Origin: Pseudomonas farsensis
GTDB taxonomy: Bacteria > Pseudomonadota > Gammaproteobacteria > Pseudomonadales > Pseudomonadaceae
Length of the DNA: 64,000 nucleotides
NCBI RefSeq assembly: GCF_014268805.2
Contig: NZ_JABWRF020000001.1
Coordinates: 1,932,001 to 1,996,000 of the forward strand
Direction of reading: 5' to 3'
Made by a program: the position numbers and the translations under genes. The notes below the pieces were generated by a model. The model saw nothing but the letters and a program-made list of their open reading frames with translations. It had not been told where the DNA came from and did not search any database. Position 1 is the stretch's first letter, and every line of letters begins with the position of its first letter. Shown piece after piece: positions 26,983 to 36,715 of the stretch.

Positions 26983-27480
26983 TCAAGCGCGCAACCGACG
27001 CAGGGCGATTGGCGCGATCAAACGATGAAAAGGCGCTACCGGCAGCATATACAAGCGCCCCAGCCAATTATGGGTGCTCACCAGCACCTGGCACTGACCG
27101 TTCGCGGCCGGCTGGCGGGTCAGCGCGATGTGCACGTCCAGATGGCGGTCGCAGTCAGCCAGCAGCACCTCGTTGTCAGTATTGACCAGCAGTGTCCAGA
27201 TACCGACCCGGTCGCCCGGCTGGTAGCTGGCCGATGCGCGGCTGCGGTCGATTGCACTCAGGCGCCCGAGGTTCTTCAGCCCGACCAGGCGCACCAGCCG
27301 GTTGCGCAGCACCATAAGGCCGTCGATCCAGCCCGGCATGCGGGTCATGAGTTGCAGAAAGTACCCCATCGCGGGCATTTCACCGGCCGCCAAGGTGATA
27401 CCCCGGCAGTGACGAAACTCGGCCTGGGCTGCGTGGGGTGTTATCAACGAATCGGCGGGAATGGCCGTAGCGAAGGTCAT
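26983..27480 (-). CDS. DUF2867-type protein
   Basis: A 165-residue protein resembling the DUF2867 family (GDRVGIWTLLVNTDNEVLLA, then HLDVHIALTRQP and LYMLPVAPFHRLIAP). These are usually found with, or fused to, NAD-dependent epimerase-like proteins. Function is unknown. The ATG at 27480 (MTFATAIPADSLITPHAAQ) is chosen because the longer frame upstream overlaps the divergent nitrilase gene. Confidence 0.78.
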   Translation of the reverse strand: MTFATAIPADSLITPHAAQAEFRHCRGITLAAGEMPAMGYFLQLMTRMPGWIDGLMVLRNRLVRLVGLKNLGRLSAIDRSRASASYQPGDRVGIWTLLVNTDNEVLLADCDRHLDVHIALTRQPAANGQCQVLVSTHNWLGRLYMLPVAPFHRLIAPIALRRLRA

Positions 27481-27577
27481 ACAGGTCTCCATCCTTGGAA
27501 TAGGCGACTTCGTGCTGGTGAGGCGATTGTTCCGATTGTATCCTCGAACACCCCACGCACACCAAGGATGGAATCCC

Positions 27578-28318
27578 GTGAAGCTCTGCGCCGTACAACT
27601 GGCCTCGCACAAGGGCGACCTGGCCGGCAATCTGCACCGCCACTTGCATGCCATGGAACAGGCAGCGGCCCACGGCGCCGAGCTGGTGGTGTTCCCTGAA
27701 CTGTCCCTCAGTGGCTATGAACCCACCTTGGCGCAGCGCGTTGTCACCGCCGCTGATGACGTATTGCTCAGGCCATTGCAGGCGCAATGTGACCGCCTTG
27801 ATGTAACCGCAGCCATCGGCCTGCCGATGCCCGCCGCTGCTGGCGTGCACATCGGCATGCTCATCCTGCGCCCGCGCCAGGCGCCTTTGCTCTACGCCAA
27901 GCAGCGCCTGCACGCCGACGAGTTGCCGTTCTTCGTGGCCGGTGCGCAACCGCTGGTTTTTGCCGCCGGCGCGCTACAGATTGCCCCGGCGATCTGCTAC
28001 GAGTCGATGTTCATCGAGCACGCCCACAGCGTGCGGGCACTGGGCGCAGAGCTGTATCTGGTCAGCGTGGCGAAAACCGCCAAAGGGGTCGCCGAGGGGT
28101 TTGCCCACTACCCCAAGGCGGCGCGCCAGTCGGGTATGGCGGTGTTGATGGCCAACTGTGTGGGGGCGGCCGACAACTTTATCGGCGCCGGCCAGTCGGC
28201 GGCGTGGGATGCCCAAGGCAACCTGCTGGGCCAGCTGGATGAACACAGCGAAGGCCTGCTGCTGCTCGATACCACCCGCAACAGCGCCCAGGCCTTTGCG
28301 CTGGAGTTCGCCCCATGA
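27578..28318 (+). CDS. Carbon-nitrogen hydrolase (nitrilase superfamily)
   Basis: A 246-residue amidase/nitrilase-fold enzyme. The catalytic triad can be seen: Glu in VVFPELSLSGYEP, Lys in LLYAKQRLH, and Cys in IAPAICYESMF. Family members hydrolyse amides or nitriles such as omega-amides, and the exact substrate is unclear. The GTG at 27578 after AAGGATGGA gives the usual N-terminus (VKLCAVQLASHKGD). An in-frame ATG at 27461 would overlap the divergent gene. It is coupled to the next small membrane protein. Confidence 0.9.
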   Translation: MKLCAVQLASHKGDLAGNLHRHLHAMEQAAAHGAELVVFPELSLSGYEPTLAQRVVTAADDVLLRPLQAQCDRLDVTAAIGLPMPAAAGVHIGMLILRPRQAPLLYAKQRLHADELPFFVAGAQPLVFAAGALQIAPAICYESMFIEHAHSVRALGAELYLVSVAKTAKGVAEGFAHYPKAARQSGMAVLMANCVGAADNFIGAGQSAAWDAQGNLLGQLDEHSEGLLLLDTTRNSAQAFALEFAP

Positions 28319-28557
28319 GGTATGTGCTTGTGGTGCTGGCAAGCTACGCCAGCGCCTGGTATGTGGTCGGCCTGTTGATTCGCGGGCAACTGGCGGATAT
28401 CGCCGAAGGGCTGCGCCATCAACATGACGCGCCGCCGCCTGGGCAATACCTGCGTGAAGTGCAGGCCCATGCGCGCCAAGCCCAGCGCACCTACAGCCTG
28501 CTGGCCGGCAGCGTGTTGGCCGTGTTGCTGGTGCTGCTGTGCGCCTGGCTCGGCTGA
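28315..28557 (+). CDS. Small membrane protein (80 aa)
   Basis: An 80-residue protein with two hydrophobic helices (~3-22 and ~62-79) around a polar, charged loop. Its ATGA start overlaps the nitrilase stop by 4 bp, so the two are co-translated. No family recognised. It might anchor or regulate the hydrolase, which is inference. Confidence 0.75.
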   Translation: MRYVLVVLASYASAWYVVGLLIRGQLADIAEGLRHQHDAPPPGQYLREVQAHARQAQRTYSLLAGSVLAVLLVLLCAWLG

Positions 28558-28558
28558 G

Positions 28559-29059
28559 CTACAGGCCCAGTGCCAGGCTCTGGCGCCCTTCCAGGGCCAG
28601 CAGGTACTGCTTGGCCGGCAGCCCGCCTGCAAAACCGGTCAGGCTACCCGAGGCGCCAATTACCCGGTGGCACGGCGCAATGATGGAAATGGGGTTGCGC
28701 CCATTGGCGGCGCCAACGGCACGCACCGCCTGAGGGTTGCCGATACGCTGGGCGATATCGCGGTAGCTGCGCGTCTCACCGAAAGGAATGGCCAGCAGCG
28801 CCGCCCACACCTGGCGCTGAAACTCGGTGCCGACAAAGTCCAATGGCAGGTCGAAGGTGCGGCGCTGGCCTGCAAAGTACTCGCCTAGCTGGCGTGCAGT
28901 TTCACGCAGAACGGCATTGTCGTCGTCACGCTCAAGTTCGCCCAGGCGAACACGGTTTTCACGCTCGGTTTCCCAGAGCACCGCCGCCAGGCAGGCACCG
29001 CGGGCCACCAGGGTCAGGGTGCCCACAGGCGATTGCATCAAGGTGAAGGTGCAGGGCAT
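28559..29059 (-). CDS. ogt: Methylated-DNA-protein cysteine methyltransferase
   Basis: A 166-residue suicide repair protein that removes alkyl groups from O6-alkylguanine. The active-site motif IAPCHRVIG with Cys is intact, preceded by the HTH-like GETRSYRDIAQRIGNPQAVRAVG and followed by GFAGGLPAKQYLLALE. The ATG at 29059 (MPCTFTLMQSPVG) gives the usual Ogt-like length, without an Ada domain. No LexA box seen nearby. Confidence 0.95.
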   Translation of the reverse strand: MPCTFTLMQSPVGTLTLVARGACLAAVLWETERENRVRLGELERDDDNAVLRETARQLGEYFAGQRRTFDLPLDFVGTEFQRQVWAALLAIPFGETRSYRDIAQRIGNPQAVRAVGAANGRNPISIIAPCHRVIGASGSLTGFAGGLPAKQYLLALEGRQSLALGL

Positions 29060-29339
29060 GGCAGTTTTCCGGGGCGACGGGCCCCGCACTTTACCCCCAG
29101 GTGCGCCGCTGCGCGACCCCACCCATCACGCACCCACTGCAAAGCATGCCCCAGCTATGCGACAATGCCGCCCAATGTCCGGCCTCAACCCCCGCATTCA
29201 TCGCCCAACAGCTAGGTCGCAGCCTGCATCGCTGCTGTAGACACTCGCCCAAAGGCCAACCCAAGCTCCCACTGGAGCGAGCCGTGAGCACTCGGGCTTC
29301 CTGAGCCATGGCCGCGTAAGTTACTGATAGGTAAGCGCT

Positions 29340-30926
29340 TTGATCTCCACCGCGAATATCACCATGCAGTTCGGCGCCAAGCCGCTGTTCGAGAACGTTT
29401 CGGTCAAATTCAACAACGGCAACCGTTATGGCCTGATCGGCGCCAACGGTTGCGGCAAGTCGACCTTCATGAAAATCCTCGGCGGCGACCTGGAGCCTTC
29501 CGGCGGCCAGGTGATGCTCGAGCCCAACACCCGCCTGGGCAAGCTGCGCCAGGACCAGTTCGCCTACGAACACTTTACGGTGATCGATACCGTGATCATG
29601 GGCCACGACCAGCTGTGGAAGGTCAAGGCTGAGCGCGACCGCATCTACTCGCTGCCAGAAATGACCGAAGAAGACGGCATGGCCGTCGCCGAGCTGGAAA
29701 CCGAGTTCGCCGAAATGGACGGCTACACCGCCGAATCGCGCGCCGGTGAGCTGCTGCTGGGCCTGGGCATTCCGCTGGAGCAACACTTCGGCCCGATGAG
29801 CGAAGTTGCCCCTGGCTGGAAGCTGCGCGTGTTGCTGGCCCAGGCGCTGTTCTCCGACCCGGACGTCCTGCTGCTCGACGAACCGACCAACCACCTGGAC
29901 ATCAACACCATCCGTTGGCTGGAAACGATCCTCACGGCGCGTAACAGCACCATGATCATCATTTCCCACGACCGTCACTTCCTCAACAGCGTGTGCACGC
30001 ACATGGCTGACCTTGACTACGGCGAGCTGCGCCTGTTCCCAGGCAACTACGACGAGTACATGACCGCGGCCACCCAGTCGCGTGAGCAACTGCTGTCGGA
30101 CAACGCCAAGAAGAAAGCCCAGATCGCCGAGCTGCAGACCTTCGTCAGCCGCTTCTCGGCCAACGCCTCGAAAGCCAAGCAGGCCACCTCGCGGGCCAAG
30201 CAGATCGACAAGATCCAGCTGGCCGAAGTCAAGCCGTCCAGCCGCGTCAGCCCGTTCATTCGTTTCGAACAGACCAAAAAGCTGCACCGCCAGGCAGTGG
30301 TCGTCGAGAAAATGGCCAAGGCCTTCGACGACAAGGTGCTGTTCAAGGACTTCAGTTTCACCGTCGAAGCCGGCGAGCGCGTGGCCATCATCGGCCCCAA
30401 CGGCATTGGCAAGACCACCCTGCTGCGCACCCTGGTCGGTGAAATGACACCGGACAAAGGCGCGGTGAAGTGGACCGACAGTGCCGAGGTTGGCTACTAC
30501 GCCCAGGACCACGCCCACGACTTCGAAGACGACGTGAGCCTGTTCGACTGGATGGGCCAGTGGACCAGCGGCGAGCAAGTGATCCGCGGCACCCTGGGGC
30601 GCATGCTGTTCTCCAACGACGAGATCCTCAAGTCGGTGAAGGTGATTTCCGGGGGTGAGCAAGGCCGCATGCTGTTCGGCAAGCTGATCCTGCAAAAGCC
30701 GAACGTACTGGTGATGGACGAACCGACCAACCACCTGGACATGGAATCGATCGAGGCGTTGAACCTGGCGCTGGAAAACTACCCCGGCACACTGCTGTTC
30801 GTCAGCCACGACCGGGAGTTCGTGTCCTCGCTGGCCACGCGCATCCTGGAGCTGACGCCGAACGGTGTGATCGACTTCAGCGGCACCTACGACGACTACC
30901 TGCGTAGCCAGGGCGTCGTGGTCTGA
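29340..30926 (+). CDS. ybiT: ABC-F family ATPase YbiT
   Basis: A 528-residue cytoplasmic ABC-F protein with two ATP-binding domains and no membrane part. Walker A motifs are GANGCGKST (35-43) and GPNGIGKTT, with two [13 protein letters not shown] Walker B motifs and signatures near [15 protein letters not shown] and [14 protein letters not shown]. The linker between domains is Lys-rich. ABC-F proteins act on the ribosome. The start is a TTG at 29340, in the position of the E. coli YbiT start (then [20 protein letters not shown]). Confidence 0.94.
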   Translation: MISTANITMQFGAKPLFENVSVKFNNGNRYGLIGANGCGKSTFMKILGGDLEPSGGQVMLEPNTRLGKLRQDQFAYEHFTVIDTVIMGHDQLWKVKAERDRIYSLPEMTEEDGMAVAELETEFAEMDGYTAESRAGELLLGLGIPLEQHFGPMSEVAPGWKLRVLLAQALFSDPDVLLLDEPTNHLDINTIRWLETILTARNSTMIIISHDRHFLNSVCTHMADLDYGELRLFPGNYDEYMTAATQSREQLLSDNAKKKAQIAELQTFVSRFSANASKAKQATSRAKQIDKIQLAEVKPSSRVSPFIRFEQTKKLHRQAVVVEKMAKAFDDKVLFKDFSFTVEAGERVAIIGPNGIGKTTLLRTLVGEMTPDKGAVKWTDSAEVGYYAQDHAHDFEDDVSLFDWMGQWTSGEQVIRGTLGRMLFSNDEILKSVKVISGGEQGRMLFGKLILQKPNVLVMDEPTNHLDMESIEALNLALENYPGTLLFVSHDREFVSSLATRILELTPNGVIDFSGTYDDYLRSQGVVV

Positions 30927-30938
30927 TCTGACCGACGC

Positions 30939-31062
30939 CATCGCGGGGCAAGCCCCCTCCCACAGGTTCAAACGCATTCACCTGTGGGAGGTCACCCAGC
31001 CCTTCCGGGCTGCGCTGTCGCGCAGCGAACTGGGCAGCGTGGGAGCGGGCTTGCCCCGCGAT
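30939..31062. repeat. Composite REP region
   Basis: Arms CATCGCGGGGCAAGCC (30939) and GGAGCGGGCTTGCCCCGCG (to 31062) flank a shorter inner pair CTCCCACAGGT/ACCTGTGGGAG. It lies after ybiT and just before the MFS gene and may stabilise or terminate the ybiT transcript. Confidence 0.75.
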
Positions 31063-31178
31063 CCTCCTGCCCCGTTATGGGCTACCACCCAGCGCTTAAT
31101 TCGTTAGCCTGCTTTCTTTTATTCCGCACAATCGCCATCATTGCCCGTACGCCCAACCGCCTACCCGCGAACGAGCCC

Positions 31179-32360
31179 ATGACCGCGCCAGTACCCTCCC
31201 CCAGCAATACCAGCAGCATCACGCTGCAAATCCTCGCCATCGTTTTCTACACCTTCATTGCCTTCCTGTGCATCGGCCTGCCGATTGCGGTGCTGCCAGG
31301 CCATGTACATGACCAACTGGGCTATGGCGCAGTGATCGCCGGCCTGACCATTGGTTTGCAGTACCTGGCAACGCTACTCAGCAGGCCGTTCGCCGGCAAG
31401 GTGGCCGACACCCTGGGCGGCAAACGGGCGATCCGCTACGGCCTTTATGGCATCGCCGGCTGCGGTGTACTCACGTTGCTCTCGGCCTGGGCCTTGCCGG
31501 TCCCCTGGCTGAGCCTGGCGCTACTGCTTGGCGGGCGCCTGTTGCTGGGGATCGCCCAAGGGCTGATCGGCGTCGCAACGCTCAGCTGGGGCATCAGCCA
31601 GGTGGGCCCGGAACACACCGCACGGGTTATCTCGTGGAATGGCATCGCCTCATATGGCGCCATCGCCATCGGTGCCCCGGTGGGCGTAGTGATGGTCGAT
31701 GCGTTCAACTTTGCAGCCCTCGGCCCGGCGCTACTTGTCTTGGCCGTGCTAGCCCTACTGGCACTGCGCAAGCGCCCGGATGTGCTGGTGGTGCGGGGTG
31801 AACGCCTGCGCTTCTGGTCGGCGTTTGCCCGTGTGGCGCCGTGCGGCCTGGGCCTGACCCTGGCTTCGATCGGCTACGGCACCCTGACCACCTTCGTCAC
31901 TTTGTACTACCTGGAGCGCGGCTGGAGCGGCGCAGCGCTGTGCCTGAGCGCGTTCGGGACATGCTTCATCATTTCCCGGTTGTTGTTCGTCAACGCCGTG
32001 AACCGCTTCGGTGGCTATAACGTAGCCATCGCCTGCATGGCCACTGAAGTGCTGGGGCTGGCCTTGCTGTGGCTCGCACCCTCCCCGCTGTTTGCGATGA
32101 TTGGCGCCGGGCTGACGGGCTTTGGGCTGTCGCTGGTATACCCGGCGCTGGGCGTCGAGGCGATCCGCCAGGTGCCGAGTAGCAGCCGCGGCGCCGGGCT
32201 TGGCGCCTATGCGGTGTTCTTCGACCTGGCGCTGGCGATTGCAGGGCCAATGATGGGCGCGGTGGCGGTGTATCTGGGCTATGCCTCGATCTTTGCCGTG
32301 GCTGCGTTGCTCGCCCTGTCAGGGGTGGGCTTGACGCTGCTGCTCGCCCGTCGCGGCTGA
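31179..32360 (+). CDS. MFS transporter (YhhS-like)
   Basis: A 393-residue, 12-helix major facilitator protein. Motif A is GKVADTLGGKRAIR, and the overall pattern (LCIGLPIAVLPGHVHDQLGY, then LSWGISQVGPEHTARVISWNG) recalls the YhhS/YfcJ subgroup of arabinose-efflux-like transporters. The ATG at 31179 is chosen because the longer frame runs through a REP element. The 3' end overlaps the convergent hydrolase by 42 bp. Substrate unknown. Confidence 0.9.
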   Translation: MTAPVPSPSNTSSITLQILAIVFYTFIAFLCIGLPIAVLPGHVHDQLGYGAVIAGLTIGLQYLATLLSRPFAGKVADTLGGKRAIRYGLYGIAGCGVLTLLSAWALPVPWLSLALLLGGRLLLGIAQGLIGVATLSWGISQVGPEHTARVISWNGIASYGAIAIGAPVGVVMVDAFNFAALGPALLVLAVLALLALRKRPDVLVVRGERLRFWSAFARVAPCGLGLTLASIGYGTLTTFVTLYYLERGWSGAALCLSAFGTCFIISRLLFVNAVNRFGGYNVAIACMATEVLGLALLWLAPSPLFAMIGAGLTGFGLSLVYPALGVEAIRQVPSSSRGAGLGAYAVFFDLALAIAGPMMGAVAVYLGYASIFAVAALLALSGVGLTLLLARRG

Positions 32361-33368
32361 GCGCTCGGCGGGCTCCGGCGCACCGAGGGCCTGGCTGAAG
32401 AAGGTAGTGGTTTCGCTGCGCAACGACCGGTGGATGTAGCGCCGGTCGACGCCATCGGCGTCCTTGCACAGCGCCGGCATGCGCTGGTGCTGCTCTTCAT
32501 CGCACGGGGCCATGAACACAAAGTGCCCGGCGCCGGCGAGCAGCCGATAGTCAGGCGTGACCGGCAACTTGCGCGCCAGTGCATCGGCGTTGTGCTCCAG
32601 CGCAAGCAACTGGTCATGGTCGCCGCTGTAGATCAGCGCCGGTACCTGCACCCCAGCCAACGCGTGCCGCCCGAACATCAAACTCAACGGCGCCATCAGC
32701 ATCACCGCACCGACCCGAGGGTCCGCGTGGGCGGTCAGTTCGCTGTGGTCGGCAATCAGTACGCCGTGCGTCTTGCAGGCATCGGCATCCTTGGGGCGCT
32801 CATCGCAGTAACGGCGCAGGCGCTCAAGGTCAGGCTGGGCGCCAGACAGGATCAACGCCGTCTCGCCCCCGGCCGAATAGCCGATTACACCGACCTTGCC
32901 GTCATTGAGGTACGGGGCGAGCAGTTTGTCCGCGCGTGCTGCAGTTATTGCTGCGCTGATCTGCAACGGCCGGCCATAAAGGTTGCTCACAGCCCCAAGA
33001 CGGCTGTGATCGCGGCTGTTGTCCCCAGGGTGAACCACGGCAACCACCACAAAACCCTCCCGCGCCAGGCTATTGGCCAGGTCATGCAAGGCCATGGGGC
33101 TACCGGTATTGCCGTGGGAGATTACCAGCAACGGAAACTGCCCAAGGGCAACCGGCCCCTCTTCGGCAACCCGCGTCTGGTAGCCCTCGATGCGTACGGG
33201 GTGCGCCTGCGCGCTTGAGGGGTAGAACACCAGCGCCTGCATCGGCTTGGCATCGACTGGGTCGGCCAATGTCAGACGGTGCAGGCCCGCCGACCACGAG
33301 GCTGCCTCGGCATTGGCCAGCAGGCCGCCGAACAGCAACAAAGTGACCAGGTTCTGCAGTCGATTCAT
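32319..33368 (-). CDS. Exported dienelactone-hydrolase-like alpha/beta hydrolase
   Basis: A 349-residue protein with a signal peptide (MNRLQNLVTLLLFGGLLANAEA). The alpha/beta hydrolase core has ISHGNTG, the nucleophile elbow IGYSAGG, the acid region SGDHDQLLALEHN and the His in LAGAGHFVFMAP. It matches the predicted periplasmic dienelactone hydrolase family. Substrate unknown. Paired Cys residues near CDERPKDADAC and between CDEEQ and CKD may form disulfides. Confidence 0.88.
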   Translation of the reverse strand: MNRLQNLVTLLLFGGLLANAEAASWSAGLHRLTLADPVDAKPMQALVFYPSSAQAHPVRIEGYQTRVAEEGPVALGQFPLLVISHGNTGSPMALHDLANSLAREGFVVVAVVHPGDNSRDHSRLGAVSNLYGRPLQISAAITAARADKLLAPYLNDGKVGVIGYSAGGETALILSGAQPDLERLRRYCDERPKDADACKTHGVLIADHSELTAHADPRVGAVMLMAPLSLMFGRHALAGVQVPALIYSGDHDQLLALEHNADALARKLPVTPDYRLLAGAGHFVFMAPCDEEQHQRMPALCKDADGVDRRYIHRSLRSETTTFFSQALGAPEPAERSAATGEQQRQAHP

Positions 33369-33433
33369 GGCAATAATCCCGGATGTCGCCTGAGCTTAGA
33401 ACCGTCTTGAAGCCTGCTGGATGAAAAAAGCAT

Positions 33434-33471
33434 GAAAAAAAGCCGACTGGCGCGCGTGGCGACAGTCGGCT
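33434..33471 (-). terminator. Intrinsic terminator of azoR
   Basis: On the minus strand AGCCGACTG-N13-CAGTCGGCT is followed by TTTTTTT. This strong Rho-independent terminator starts ~18 bp after the azoR stop. Confidence 0.88.
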
Positions 33472-33489
33472 GGGGTAAAAACCTGCAGG

Positions 33490-34101
33490 TCAGGCAGCGA
33501 CGAACAGCTCGTCGGCGATCTGCGCCTGGGCGGCATCGATGGCCTTGGCACGGTGCTCGGGGCCGTAAGCCAGGCCGTGGGCACGTACGAACTCAAGGTC
33601 GGTAATGCCGATGAAGCCCAGGAACACCTTGAGGAAGTCCTCATGGCCGACGCCAGTTGGCTGGCCTTCATGCAGGCCGCCGGCCGTCGATACCACGATC
33701 ACCTTCTTGTCACCGCACAACCCCTGCGGGCCGGCTTCGGTGTAGCTGAACGTCTTGCCAGCCACCGCTACACGGTCGATCCAGGCCTTGAGCTGGGTGG
33801 GTACGCTGAAGTTGTACATTGGCGCGCCGATTACCACGGCGTCTGCTGCCAGGAACTCTTCGAGGGTTTCCTGGCTGAGCTTGGCTTCGTGCGCCAGCGC
33901 CGCGTCACGCGCCTCTTCAGCAGTGCCGGCGGCAACCAAGGTAGCGGCGGAGAAATGGCTGATGGCATCGGCAGCCAGGTCGCGATACACCACCTCTATG
34001 GATGGGTCGGCTGCCTTCCAGGCTTCTACCACTTCGCGGCTCAACTGGCGGGAGGCGGAATTGTCGCCCAGGATGCTCGAATCGATGTGCAACAGTTTCA
34101 T
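33490..34101 (-). CDS. azoR: FMN-dependent NADH-azoreductase
   Basis: A 203-residue flavodoxin-fold reductase that uses NADH and FMN to reduce quinones and azo compounds. It has the family N-terminus [21 protein letters not shown], the FMN loop [18 protein letters not shown] and STAGGLH. The ATG at 34101 is used. It is monocistronic, ending at a strong terminator, and is divergent to a LysR gene with an intervening perfect palindrome, so probable LysR control. Confidence 0.95.
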   Translation of the reverse strand: MKLLHIDSSILGDNSASRQLSREVVEAWKAADPSIEVVYRDLAADAISHFSAATLVAAGTAEEARDAALAHEAKLSQETLEEFLAADAVVIGAPMYNFSVPTQLKAWIDRVAVAGKTFSYTEAGPQGLCGDKKVIVVSTAGGLHEGQPTGVGHEDFLKVFLGFIGITDLEFVRAHGLAYGPEHRAKAIDAAQAQIADELFVAA

Positions 34102-34205
34102 AGGACTCTCCAGTGTTTTTGAAGACCGCTGCGGATAAGCGATCACGATGGGGAGGATCCTACCGACATGACCAATAACTGAAAAGTTAGCAAAAATGCG
34201 TTAGT

Positions 34206-34225
34206 TTGTTCCACTGATGGAACAA
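34206..34225. promoter_or_regulatory. Perfect palindromic operator between azoR and LysR
   Basis: TTGTTCCACTGATGGAACAA is a perfect 8-4-8 dyad ending 12 bp before the LysR start and ~105 bp upstream of the azoR start. Its position fits autorepression of the LysR gene and activation of azoR. Confidence 0.5.
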
Positions 34226-34237
34226 TGAGCCCTTTGC

Positions 34238-35140
34238 ATGCAAGACCTCAACGATCTGTTTTACTTCGCCCAGGTGGTCGAGGCTGGCGGCTTCGCTGCC
34301 GCCGGGCGCCAGTTGGGCATCCCCAAATCACGGCTGTCGCGGCGCATTGCCGAGCTTGAGGAGCGGCTGGGCACGCGGCTGTTACAGCGCACCACGCGCC
34401 AACTCAAGCTTACCGCCGTGGGCGAGCGCTACTTGCACCACTGCCAAGCCATGATGCTTGAGGCCGAAATGGCTGATGAAGTGGTGGCCAGCATGTCCAG
34501 CGAGCCTCGTGGCCGGCTGCGGGTGTCCTGCCCGGTGGCGCTGGCCCACGCTTTTTTGCCTGAGGTGATCGCCCGTTTCCTGGCTCAGTACCCGCTGGTG
34601 CAGTTGGACATGGTGCTGCTCAACCGTCGGGTAGACCTGATTTCCGAAGGCATCGACGTTGCCCTGCGGGTGCGTGAGCTGGGTGATGAGGACCCGGCGC
34701 TGGTCACCCGCCGCCTGCGCCAGGCGCAGATGCAACTGGTGGCGGCGCCCGGCTTTGCCGACCATGTGCGCCACCCTTCCGAACTTGCTGGCCTGCCGGT
34801 GCTGGGCGCGGCGGAGGCTGACCGGTTGGTGCATTTTCGTCTGTTGGGGCCCAATGGCCGTACCGAGGACGTTGCCCTTGAGCCGCGCCTGGCCATCGAC
34901 GATTTCGTCGTCCGCAACGCAGCCGTGCGCGCGGGCCTGGGTTTCACTGCGCTGCCGGCGATGTTCTGCGAAGAGGAACTGGCGCGGGGCGAGCTGGTAC
35001 GGCTACTCCCGGACTGGTCGCTACCGGGCGGTTATCTGCAAGCGGTATACCCGCACCGGCGTGGCCTGTTGCCAGCGGTGCGGGCATGGATTGATCATCT
35101 GGCGGCTTCATTCGAAGCCTGTGGAGAGCGCTATGTCTGA
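34238..35140 (+). CDS. LysR-family regulator, adjacent to azoR
   Basis: A 300-residue LysR protein. The HTH (GGFAAAGRQLGIPKSRLSRRI) lies at ~18-38, and the effector-binding domain follows from ~90 (GRLRVSCPVALAHAFLPEV, then VDLISEGIDVALRVREL). Likely regulator of the divergent azoR in response to quinones or azo compounds, by analogy with LysR/azoR pairs. It overlaps the next gene by 8 bp. Confidence 0.92.
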   Translation: MQDLNDLFYFAQVVEAGGFAAAGRQLGIPKSRLSRRIAELEERLGTRLLQRTTRQLKLTAVGERYLHHCQAMMLEAEMADEVVASMSSEPRGRLRVSCPVALAHAFLPEVIARFLAQYPLVQLDMVLLNRRVDLISEGIDVALRVRELGDEDPALVTRRLRQAQMQLVAAPGFADHVRHPSELAGLPVLGAAEADRLVHFRLLGPNGRTEDVALEPRLAIDDFVVRNAAVRAGLGFTALPAMFCEEELARGELVRLLPDWSLPGGYLQAVYPHRRGLLPAVRAWIDHLAASFEACGERYV

Positions 35141-35510
35141 CCAACGCATGACTGAGGCGCAGGTGGCGGCGTTTTGCCTGGCCCTGCCGGGGGCGCGAGA
35201 AGACTACAAATGGGGTGGGATCCGCGTGTTCTCGATTGCCGGCAACAAAATGTTCGCGGTGATGGACCTGGCCGGTGCAGGGTTGTCGTTCAAAGTGGCC
35301 GATGAGCTGTTTCTGGGCTATTGCGACCGCCCGGGCATTCGCCCGGCGCCTTATCTGGCGCGGGCCAAGTGGGTAAGCGTGGCGCCGCCCTACCCCATGG
35401 GCGGCGAAGAGCTACGCGAGCTGCTCAGCCGCTCGCACCAGTTGGTGGTGAAACGCTTGCCCAAGCGCACGCAGGTGGGGCTGCTGCTACAAGAGCCCTG
35501 CGTGCCATAG
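35133..35510 (+). CDS. MmcQ/YjbR-family protein
   Basis: A 125-residue small protein of the MmcQ/YjbR (CyaY-like fold) family. Typical features are LPGAREDYKWGGIRVFSIAGNK and SFKVADELFLGY with WVSVAPPYPM. The ATG at 35133 (MSDQRMTEAQVAAFCLALPG) lies inside the LysR stop region, so it is translationally coupled. Function unknown, possibly DNA binding. It is convergent with DUF1294. Confidence 0.85.
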   Translation: MSDQRMTEAQVAAFCLALPGAREDYKWGGIRVFSIAGNKMFAVMDLAGAGLSFKVADELFLGYCDRPGIRPAPYLARAKWVSVAPPYPMGGEELRELLSRSHQLVVKRLPKRTQVGLLLQEPCVP

Positions 35511-35882
35511 ATGATTGAACCAGAACACCTGGTGCACCAGCACGATGGCCCAGCACACCACTTGGTACGACACCTTGCGCGTCTTGTGGCGAAACAGTTG
35601 CTGGGCCAGCAATGCCCCAGGCCAACCGCCCAGCAGTTCGCTGGCATGCAGCACCTTCTCCGGCGTGCGCCAAACCTGGGTACGGGCCTGCTGTTTGTCC
35701 TGCCAATACAGCAGCAGGCTGATCAAACTCAGTGCCGGGTACATTGCCAAAGGCACCCATGACTGCCCGCTAAGCCCAACCTGCAAGCTGCCGCCCAGCG
35801 GTAGCAGGCACAGGCCAGCCAATACCAAGCCCTTGAGCCCGGCATTGCGAATACCCGGCTGAGCAGCCTGCGCGCGAGCCAT
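35487..35882 (-). CDS. DUF1294 membrane protein
   Basis: A 131-residue membrane protein with about four hydrophobic segments. The sequence WRTPEKVLHASELLGGWPGALLAQQLFRHKTRKVSYQ is the hallmark of DUF1294 proteins, which are often linked to cold-shock domains. Here the N-terminal cold-shock domain is absent. Its start overlaps the uppP stop (TGATG on the minus strand), so it is coupled to uppP. Confidence 0.88.
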   Translation of the reverse strand: MARAQAAQPGIRNAGLKGLVLAGLCLLPLGGSLQVGLSGQSWVPLAMYPALSLISLLLYWQDKQQARTQVWRTPEKVLHASELLGGWPGALLAQQLFRHKTRKVSYQVVCWAIVLVHQVFWFNHLWHAGLL

Positions 35883-36715
35883 CAGGGTTGCGCCGTCGCC
35901 CAGTCAACCCAACCAAACTGCCAGGTGGCCAGAATCAACAGGCCGAAGGCAATGCGATACCAGGCAAACACCGCGTAGCTGTGGTTGGCGATGAACTTGA
36001 GCAGCCCGCGCACCGCGATCATGGCAAAGATGAACGACACCACGAAGCCTAGCGCGAACACGGGCAGGTCTGCAGGCTGGAACAGGTCGCGGTACTTGTA
36101 GCCCGAATACACCGCCGCCCCGACCATGGTCGGCATCGCCAGAAAGAACGAAAACTCGGTGGCCGCCTTGCGCGACAGGCCAAACAGCAGGCCGCCGATG
36201 ATGGTCGAGCCGGAGCGCGAGGTGCCTGGAATCATCGCCAGGCACTGCACGAAACCAATCTTCAGGGCGTGGTGCCAGCTCATTTCATCGACATGCTCGA
36301 CCTCGACGCGGTGCACGCGACGCTCGGCCCAGAGCATGATCAACCCGCCCACCACCAGCGCGACCGCCACAGTGATGGGGTTGAACAGGTAATGGTGGAT
36401 CAGGTCGGCGAACAGCACACCCAGCACCACGGCCGGCAGGAAGGCAATCAGCAGGTTGGCGGTAAAGCGCCGCGCCGGCACCTGGGTCGGCAGCCCCACC
36501 ACCACATCGAAGATCTTGCGACGAAACTCCCACACCACCGCCAGGATTGCGCCCAGCTGGATGATGATGTTGAACGCCATGGCGCGTTCGCCGCCAAAGC
36601 CGAGCAGGTCGGCAACGATGATCTGGTGCCCGGTACTCGAAATGGGCAAGAACTCGGTCAACCCTTCGACCACGCCCAGGATGATCGCCTGCAAGGCACT
36701 CCAAAAATCCATCAT
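35882..36715 (-). CDS. uppP: Undecaprenyl-diphosphatase
   Basis: A 277-residue inner-membrane enzyme of the BacA/UppP family that dephosphorylates undecaprenyl diphosphate to recycle the peptidoglycan carrier, and confers bacitracin resistance. The two signatures are present: [17 protein letters not shown] near the N-terminus, and [17 protein letters not shown] in the middle, with hydrophobic helices between. Two adjacent ATGs (36715 and 36712) follow GGGGGA. Confidence 0.95.
   Translation of the reverse strand: MMDFWSALQAIILGVVEGLTEFLPISSTGHQIIVADLLGFGGERAMAFNIIIQLGAILAVVWEFRRKIFDVVVGLPTQVPARRFTANLLIAFLPAVVLGVLFADLIHHYLFNPITVAVALVVGGLIMLWAERRVHRVEVEHVDEMSWHHALKIGFVQCLAMIPGTSRSGSTIIGGLLFGLSRKAATEFSFFLAMPTMVGAAVYSGYKYRDLFQPADLPVFALGFVVSFIFAMIAVRGLLKFIANHSYAVFAWYRIAFGLLILATWQFGWVDWATAQP

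Noticed and set aside
29091..30977. Minus-strand open frame (628 codons) opposite ybiT
   Set aside because: Antisense to a clear ABC-F gene with intact motifs. It is rich in His, Gln and Val as expected from codon reflection.
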